The notes below the pieces were generated by a model. That model was given only the letters and a program-made list of their open reading frames with translations. It was not told the DNA's origin and did not search any database. The position numbers were made by a program, and so were the translations under genes. A stretch of DNA of 37,795 bases, taken from Candidatus Saccharimonadota bacterium. GTDB taxonomy: Bacteria > Patescibacteriota > Saccharimonadia > Saccharimonadales > Saccharimonadaceae. Shown piece after piece: positions 35,058-37,795 of this stretch (its first letter is position 1; every line of letters begins with the position of its first letter). The DNA lies in the NCBI GenBank assembly GCA_017431465.1, contig JAFRLA010000025.1, positions 1 through 37,795 on the forward strand, read 5' to 3'.

Positions 35058-35162
35058 AAATATTTTCCTTCCTTCGGGCCCGTTCAGCAACGCTAGAACT
35101 CCGCGCGCCGCAACTAATTTCGCGTCGCCTCAAGCCTAGCCCTCCTGAACGAGTCCGAAACT
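35058..35162 (-). promoter_or_regulatory. Structured 5' leader of the S1 gene
   Basis: About 105 nt from the predicted start (35162) to the ATG. CGTTCAG (35081-35087) pairs with CTGAACG (35145-35151), and inside it GCTAG (35092-35096) pairs with CTAGC (35136-35140), giving a long hairpin next to the ribosome site. Autoregulation by S1 is a plausible reading. Confidence 0.45.
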
Positions 35163-35168
35163 CCTTCT

Positions 35169-35197
35169 ATTTTATCATACTCACCCCCTAAAATCAA
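35169..35197 (-). promoter_or_regulatory. S1 gene promoter
   Basis: TTGATT (complement of 35192-35197), 17-nt spacer, TAAAAT (complement of 35169-35174) preceded by TGA. Confidence 0.6.
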
Positions 35198-35228
35198 GCC
35201 AATTTTCTCTTGTAAATCTCTCCAAAAG

Positions 35229-35237
35229 TGCTAAAAT
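35229..35237 (+). promoter_or_regulatory. Extended -10 promoter of the ROK kinase gene (leaderless)
   Basis: TGC-TAAAAT (35229-35237), six bases, then the ATG at 35244. A TTGTAA at 35210-35215 could be a -35. Confidence 0.5.
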
Positions 35238-35243
35238 GAAATT

Positions 35244-36071
35244 ATGTACTTAACGATCGATATCGGCGGCACAAAAACCTTAATCGCGCTCTTTTCCGAA
35301 CGTGGCCGAATTTTACGCGAAAAAAGGTTTCTTACCCCTGAAAAATTACCTGATTTTTTGAACAAATTATTTGTACAACTTCAGGAATTCACAGACGAAA
35401 AGCCGAAATCCGTAGTCGTTGCCATCCCTGGGATGGTTGAGAGCAACCGTCCAACTTGGTTCGGTAATCGCAACTGGAAAAACCCGCCAATTTATGAAGA
35501 AATTCGCAAAATCTGGCCAAAAACCCCTGTTTATTTCAAAAACGATTCCGACCTCGCCGCGCTCTATGAAACTGGCTTTTATCCCAAAAACCATGCGATG
35601 TTTCTGACTTTCGGCACCGGCATTGGCGGTTCCCTAGCGAAAAATGGCGTCCTAACTAAAGACTCTGCCGATTTTGAGCCTGGGCATAGTATCGTTATCT
35701 GGGACAAACGACCGATGGAGTGGGAGGATGTCGCTTCTTCAAAAGCGATCCGAAGGGCTAATCATAATCTCGATATTCTAGACATTAAAGAAAAACACGC
35801 TTGTGATCTAACCGCCGCCCGTCTTGCGATTGGACTTGTTCCTCTGTTGATCGAAAAACACCCTGAAGTTGTAATTATTGGCGGTCCGCTCGGCGAAACC
35901 TTTAAATACTACCGAAAAACTCTAGAACGCCTAGTTAAAATCGGTCTGAACGGCACATCCGCCCCTGTTCCAAAACTCGTTAAAGCCAAAAAACCGCGCC
36001 GCTCAGTCAATTATGGCGCCTATTATTACGCTAAAAAATTTGATAAAACTATTCGCGGAGGTCGTTCGTGA
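35244..36071 (+). CDS. ROK-family sugar kinase
   Basis: ATP-dependent sugar kinase of the ROK family (glucokinase or N-acetylhexosamine kinase type). The 275-residue product has the phosphate-1 loop DIGGTKTLIAL at residues 6-16, VAIPGMVES near 60, FKNDSDLAALYE near 98, LTFGTGIGGSL near 121, and EPGHSIV near 143, where the ROK EGH motif reads EPGH. The ROK zinc-binding CxCGxxGC motif is missing. The GTG start of the next gene overlaps its TGA by 4 nt. Substrate cannot be assigned; peptidoglycan sugar salvage is possible. Confidence 0.85.
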   Translation: MYLTIDIGGTKTLIALFSERGRILREKRFLTPEKLPDFLNKLFVQLQEFTDEKPKSVVVAIPGMVESNRPTWFGNRNWKNPPIYEEIRKIWPKTPVYFKNDSDLAALYETGFYPKNHAMFLTFGTGIGGSLAKNGVLTKDSADFEPGHSIVIWDKRPMEWEDVASSKAIRRANHNLDILDIKEKHACDLTAARLAIGLVPLLIEKHPEVVIIGGPLGETFKYYRKTLERLVKIGLNGTSAPVPKLVKAKKPRRSVNYGAYYYAKKFDKTIRGGRS

Positions 36072-36544
36072 CCGTCGCATCAAGCGCCGTCGAACCGACT
36101 AGAAACAGCCTCGTAAACCTCTTAAACTACCTCGAAACCGCTTACCCTAATTTCCGCTTTAAAGTCGGGAATCGTTTCAAATTCTGCTACCCGAATCAAA
36201 TTTCCCTCGAAAACCCTGAAAATTCAGCTATTCCCCCCGCATTTTTTGCCCTTCAGACGCTCCACGAGCTCGGCCACGCCCTATGTAAGCATAAAGACTA
36301 TAATACAGACGTTTCTAGGCTAAAAATCGAACGTGCGGCCTGGGAGGCGGCAAAAACAGCATATGAAAAACTGCCCGACGACCTTAGAAATACTTTCAAA
36401 TGGGATAAAGATTACGTCGAAGATAGCCTCGACACTTACCGCGACTGGCTCCATAAAAAATCGACTTGCAAAACTTGCGGTCTAACCTGTTACCAAACTC
36501 CAGATGGCAAGTGGCACTGCCCCCGTTGTGAGAACTTTATCTAG
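36068..36544 (+). CDS. Zinc metallopeptidase-like protein with C-terminal zinc ribbon
   Basis: The 158-residue protein contains LHELGHALCKH near residue 67, an HExxH zincin motif, followed by IERAAWEAA about 20 residues on, which can supply the third ligand as in ImmA/IrrE (DUF955) peptidases. The C-terminus carries a zinc ribbon (CKTCGLTC and CPRC). The start is GTG overlapping the ROK-kinase stop (GTGA), so it is translationally coupled. Target unknown. No adjacent HTH repressor is present, so an ImmA-type switch is not evident. Confidence 0.7.
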   Translation: MTVASSAVEPTRNSLVNLLNYLETAYPNFRFKVGNRFKFCYPNQISLENPENSAIPPAFFALQTLHELGHALCKHKDYNTDVSRLKIERAAWEAAKTAYEKLPDDLRNTFKWDKDYVEDSLDTYRDWLHKKSTCKTCGLTCYQTPDGKWHCPRCENFI

Positions 36545-36593
36545 CGATTGTCGCCCTAAAGCGCAGAAGCCGTGCTAGCGATTATCGCCCTTA
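36541..36593. repeat. Short direct repeat spanning two convergent stop codons
   Basis: CTAGCGATTGTCGCCCT (36541-36557) recurs as CTAGCGATTATCGCCCT (36575-36591), one mismatch in 17 bp, 34 bp apart. The first copy contains the peptidase stop on the plus strand; the second contains the mazG stop on the minus strand. Confidence 0.75.
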
Positions 36594-36916
36594 CCGTGAA
36601 TCGTCCCTCGCTCGAGTCGCCCTGACAACTTCTCGATGTTCCCCTCTGCCACCTCTGAAAACGGCACACCCATATACCGCGAAATCGTCGCAAGATACCA
36701 AAGCACATCCCCCATCTCCTTGACGATCTCCCGCTTCGAGTCTTCAGTCAGCTTCCCATTTCCATCCCGAATTACCTTCTTAAACTTCTCCGTCACCTCG
36801 CCGGCCTCTCCTGAAAGCCCCAAAATCTTCACTACAAACGCCGGATCAACCGGATCGCTAGACTGCTCGAAAGCGTCAAACTTCTCTATTTCCCTCTGAT
36901 ATTCATCGAAATTCAT
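36575..36916 (-). CDS. MazG-like nucleotide pyrophosphohydrolase
   Basis: The 113-residue all-alpha NTP-PPase has the EExxE/ExxD metal motif: LSGEAGEVTEKFKK near residue 34 and EMGDVLWYLATI near residue 68. Single-domain MazG proteins hydrolyse (d)NTPs to monophosphates, cleaning the nucleotide pool. The ATG at 36916 is chosen over 36943 because TGG-TATAAT (36923-36931) lies six bases before it and would sit inside the longer form. Leaderless mRNA predicted. Confidence 0.85.
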   Translation of the reverse strand: MNFDEYQREIEKFDAFEQSSDPVDPAFVVKILGLSGEAGEVTEKFKKVIRDGNGKLTEDSKREIVKEMGDVLWYLATISRYMGVPFSEVAEGNIEKLSGRLERGTIHGKGDNR

Positions 36917-36922
36917 ACCATT

Positions 36923-36931
36923 ATTATACCA
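36923..36931 (-). promoter_or_regulatory. Extended -10 promoter of mazG-like gene (leaderless)
   Basis: TGG-TATAAT on the minus strand, six bases, then the ATG at 36916. Confidence 0.55.
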
Positions 36932-36972
36932 TGCAGACATCAAAAAGACGCAAGAAGCGCCAAGTAAATTTA

Positions 36973-37079
36973 AAGAAAGCCTAAAAGGTGGTTAGATTGG
37001 CGTTTTCTCCGGACGAAGCGCGCCTTTTCGGCGAGCAAGTCCGGAAAAACGTCAAGATAGTCACCTATTAGGCTTTCTT
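36973..37079 (-). ncRNA. 3'-UTR RNA element, copy 2 (after the 66-aa gene)
   Basis: Imperfect inverted repeat of about 41 nt per arm (36973-37014 with 37039-37079) around a 24-nt apex that itself contains a CGCC/GGCG hairpin. The stop codon of the 66-aa gene (37068-37070) lies in the first arm as read on the minus strand. It shares the conserved internal segments with 33879-34000 but has a different 5-bp apical stem (CGGAC/GTCCG). Confidence 0.6.
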
Positions 37080-37268
37080 AGCTGGGCCACGACGAGAGAT
37101 GCGACCACCTTTAGCCCCAGCGATACGAGCTAAAGCTTTATTTGCGGCAAAGCCGCCAGTATGACCATTACGGCCACCTTTTTGACCAATGCGTGCGTAA
37201 AATTCTTTACCGTATTTTGCGCGATTTGTTTCAGCAGCTTTGATGCCGCCGGCTTTGGTTCCTGCCAT
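37068..37268 (-). CDS. Small basic Gly/Lys-rich protein (KGG-like)
   Basis: The 66-residue protein is rich in Gly, Ala, Lys and Arg, with repeated GGI, KGGR and GGF elements (GQKGGRNGHTGGFAANKALA, then AGAKGGRISRRG). The look is that of small conserved KGG-type or nucleic-acid-binding proteins, but I cannot name the function. AAGGAT precedes the ATG. A strong promoter (37333-37361) gives a leader of about 55 nt with a small CCTCT/AGAGG hairpin. Its stop codon is embedded in the long 3' hairpin element, suggesting post-transcriptional control. Confidence 0.75.
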   Translation of the reverse strand: MAGTKAGGIKAAETNRAKYGKEFYARIGQKGGRNGHTGGFAANKALARIAGAKGGRISRRGPAKKA

Positions 37269-37332
37269 TGTTCATCCTTCTGCCCACCAATTAACTAATA
37301 AAATTCCCTCTCATCAAAGAGGTAATACTTAC

Positions 37333-37361
37333 ATTATAGCACAAACGCCTTAAAAAGTCAA
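37333..37361 (-). promoter_or_regulatory. Strong promoter of the 66-aa gene
   Basis: TTGACT (complement of 37356-37361), 17-nt spacer, TATAAT (complement of 37333-37338) preceded by TGC. Both a consensus -35 and an extended -10 are present. Confidence 0.7.
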
Positions 37362-37452
37362 TACCCTAATGGCAAAAATAAAACCGAACACCGGGGTCTA
37401 AAAATGTTGCATAATAATAAAAAATTTCCCGAACAATTTTTGTAAAAAATGC

Positions 37453-37481
37453 TTGACTTTATTCACCACGTGATATATAAT
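37453..37481 (+). promoter_or_regulatory. Promoter of the candidate small RNA
   Basis: TTGACT (37453-37458), 17-nt spacer, TATAAT (37476-37481). The predicted start is 37488, 1 nt before the first RNA helix. Confidence 0.7.
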
Positions 37482-37487
37482 GGTATT

Positions 37488-37588
37488 AAGTTTGAGTGAG
37501 TGTGGAAACTCCACAGATCAAACTGCGAGTTCACTCAAGCCTTATATGACCTACGTCGCCGCCCAAAATAGACGGCGACATCTTTTTT
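37488..37588 (+). ncRNA. Candidate small RNA with two competing helices
   Basis: A promoter-terminator unit of about 101 nt without an ORF. Helix A pairs AGTTTGA (37489-37495) with TCAAACT (37518-37524). Helix B pairs TTGAGTGA (37492-37499) with TCACTCAA (37531-37538). The two share bases 37492-37495 and cannot coexist. A TGTGGA/TCCACA hairpin (37501-37515) fits in both. The terminator stem is GTCGCCG/CGGCGAC (37555-37561 with 37573-37579), followed by ATCTTTTTT. No known family recognised. Confidence 0.6.
37555..37588 (+). terminator. Intrinsic terminator of the small RNA
   Basis: A 7-bp GC-rich stem with an 11-nt loop followed by six T residues, 13 nt upstream of the tRNA-Ala promoter. Confidence 0.8.
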
Positions 37589-37600
37589 ACCAGAAAAATC

Positions 37601-37629
37601 TTTACATCTCATGGCTTTTTTGCTATAAT
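37601..37629 (+). promoter_or_regulatory. tRNA-Ala/tRNA-Ile promoter
   Basis: TTTACA (37601-37606), 17-nt spacer, TGC-TATAAT (-10 at 37624-37629). The start would be near 37636, 3 nt before the mature tRNA. Confidence 0.65.
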
Positions 37630-37638
37630 TACACAGAT

Positions 37639-37715
37639 GGGGCAATAGCTCAGTTGATTAGAGCGCTGCCTTTGCAAGGCAGAGGTCCAGGGTTTGAATC
37701 CCTGTTGCTCCACCA
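37639..37715 (+). tRNA. tRNA-Ala (TGC)
   Basis: Acceptor GGGGCAA/TTGCTCC, D-arm AGCTCAGTTGATTAGAGC, anticodon loop TTTGCAA (anticodon TGC), T-arm CAGGG-TTTGAAT-CCCTG, discriminator A and encoded CCA. Confidence 0.96.
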
Positions 37716-37725
37716 CGAACATTAA

Positions 37726-37795
37726 GGGGATATAGCTCAGCTGGTTAGAGCGCTAAACTGATAATTTAGAGGTCTGTGGTTCAAGTCCACATATC
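37726..37795 (+). tRNA. tRNA-Ile (GAT), 3' end cut by the window
   Basis: Acceptor 5' strand GGGGATA, D-arm AGCTCAGCTGGTTAGAGC, anticodon stem CTAAA/TTTAG with loop CTGATAA (anticodon GAT), T-arm TGTGG-TTCAAGT-CCACA. The acceptor 3' strand is incomplete at the edge. It lies 10 nt after tRNA-Ala and is probably co-transcribed. Confidence 0.93.

Noticed and set aside
37459-37481. parS-like site around CACGTG near 37467
   Set aside because: Only the central hexamer fits; the flanks do not match the 16-bp parS palindrome, and the sequence is explained by the small-RNA promoter spacer.
37639-37795. Start of an rRNA operon, because tRNA-Ala and tRNA-Ile are paired
   Set aside because: No 16S 3' end precedes them; a promoter lies directly upstream of tRNA-Ala, and the order Ala-Ile is the reverse of the usual spacer. 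What follows is outside the window.

Overview
The window looks like a chromosomal segment of a host-dependent CPR/Patescibacteria bacterium, most probably Candidatus Saccharibacteria (TM7). The inference rests on several things together: a FISUMP-type secreted protein, two small proteins resembling the CPR-associated family DUF5663, a long IleRS of the second type, an N-terminally short IF2, a four-domain S1, type IV pilus genes, and dense housekeeping genes with almost no biosynthetic metabolism. UGA is used as a normal stop (for example at the ends of the ROK-kinase and HD-domain genes), so the UGA=Gly code of Gracilibacteria/Absconditabacteria is unlikely. No transposase, phage gene or CRISPR array is visible.

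Layout. 1-3420: a secreted FISUMP protein interrupted by an in-frame TGA, then a divergent prepilin peptidase / type IV pilin pair. 3472-5463: a minus-strand operon of RNase HI, a CYTH protein and a DUF4868 (KwaB-like) protein. 5509-8567: parA-parB-rel. 8610-8918: rplU. 8983-12983: a three-gene envelope operon (DUF5663, a 753-aa transmembrane coiled-coil protein, an LPKTG surface protein). 13092-24095: mainly minus-strand core genes (small ORF, ileS, HD hydrolase, thioredoxin-fold protein, nrdR, ftsZ, ftsA, map, adk, recJ, wHTH), with rpsU on the plus strand. 24174-27499: priA-def-fmt on the plus strand. 27503-29762: a second DUF5663 protein and infB. 29822-30183: a large unidentified structured RNA, then tRNA-Asn. 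30379-33850: an anchored protein, a YbjQ-family protein, a beta-helix surface protein and a FemAB-type transferase. 33996-37268: S1, ROK kinase plus zinc peptidase, MazG, and a small Gly/Lys-rich protein. 37488 to the end: a candidate small RNA, tRNA-Ala and a truncated tRNA-Ile.

How the genes work together. The core set covers translation (ileS, infB, fmt, def, map, rplU, rpsU, S1, tRNAs), division and segregation (ftsA, ftsZ, parAB), replication and repair (priA, recJ, rnhA) and the stringent response (rel). The accessory set is nearly all cell surface (pilus, LPKTG protein, FISUMP protein, beta-helix protein, peptidoglycan cross-bridge enzyme), as expected for an episymbiont that attaches to a host cell.

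The most interesting signals are in the non-coding DNA. (i) Two homologous ~110-nt imperfect hairpins lie at the stop codons of S1 and of the small Gly/Lys-rich gene; they keep the same internal-loop sequences while their apical stems change compensatorily, as an undescribed 3'-UTR RNA motif would. (ii) A ~360-nt minus-strand RNA has its own promoter and terminator and matches no RNA family I recognise. (iii) A ~100-nt RNA near the right end has two mutually exclusive helices. (iv) A repeated promoter layout, TGn-TATAAT-N6-ATG, predicts leaderless mRNAs for many first genes, while genes inside operons carry Shine-Dalgarno sites. On the protein side, NrdR has lost all four zinc-ribbon cysteines, the IleRS HIGH motif is HHGT, and the FISUMP gene carries a single UGA.
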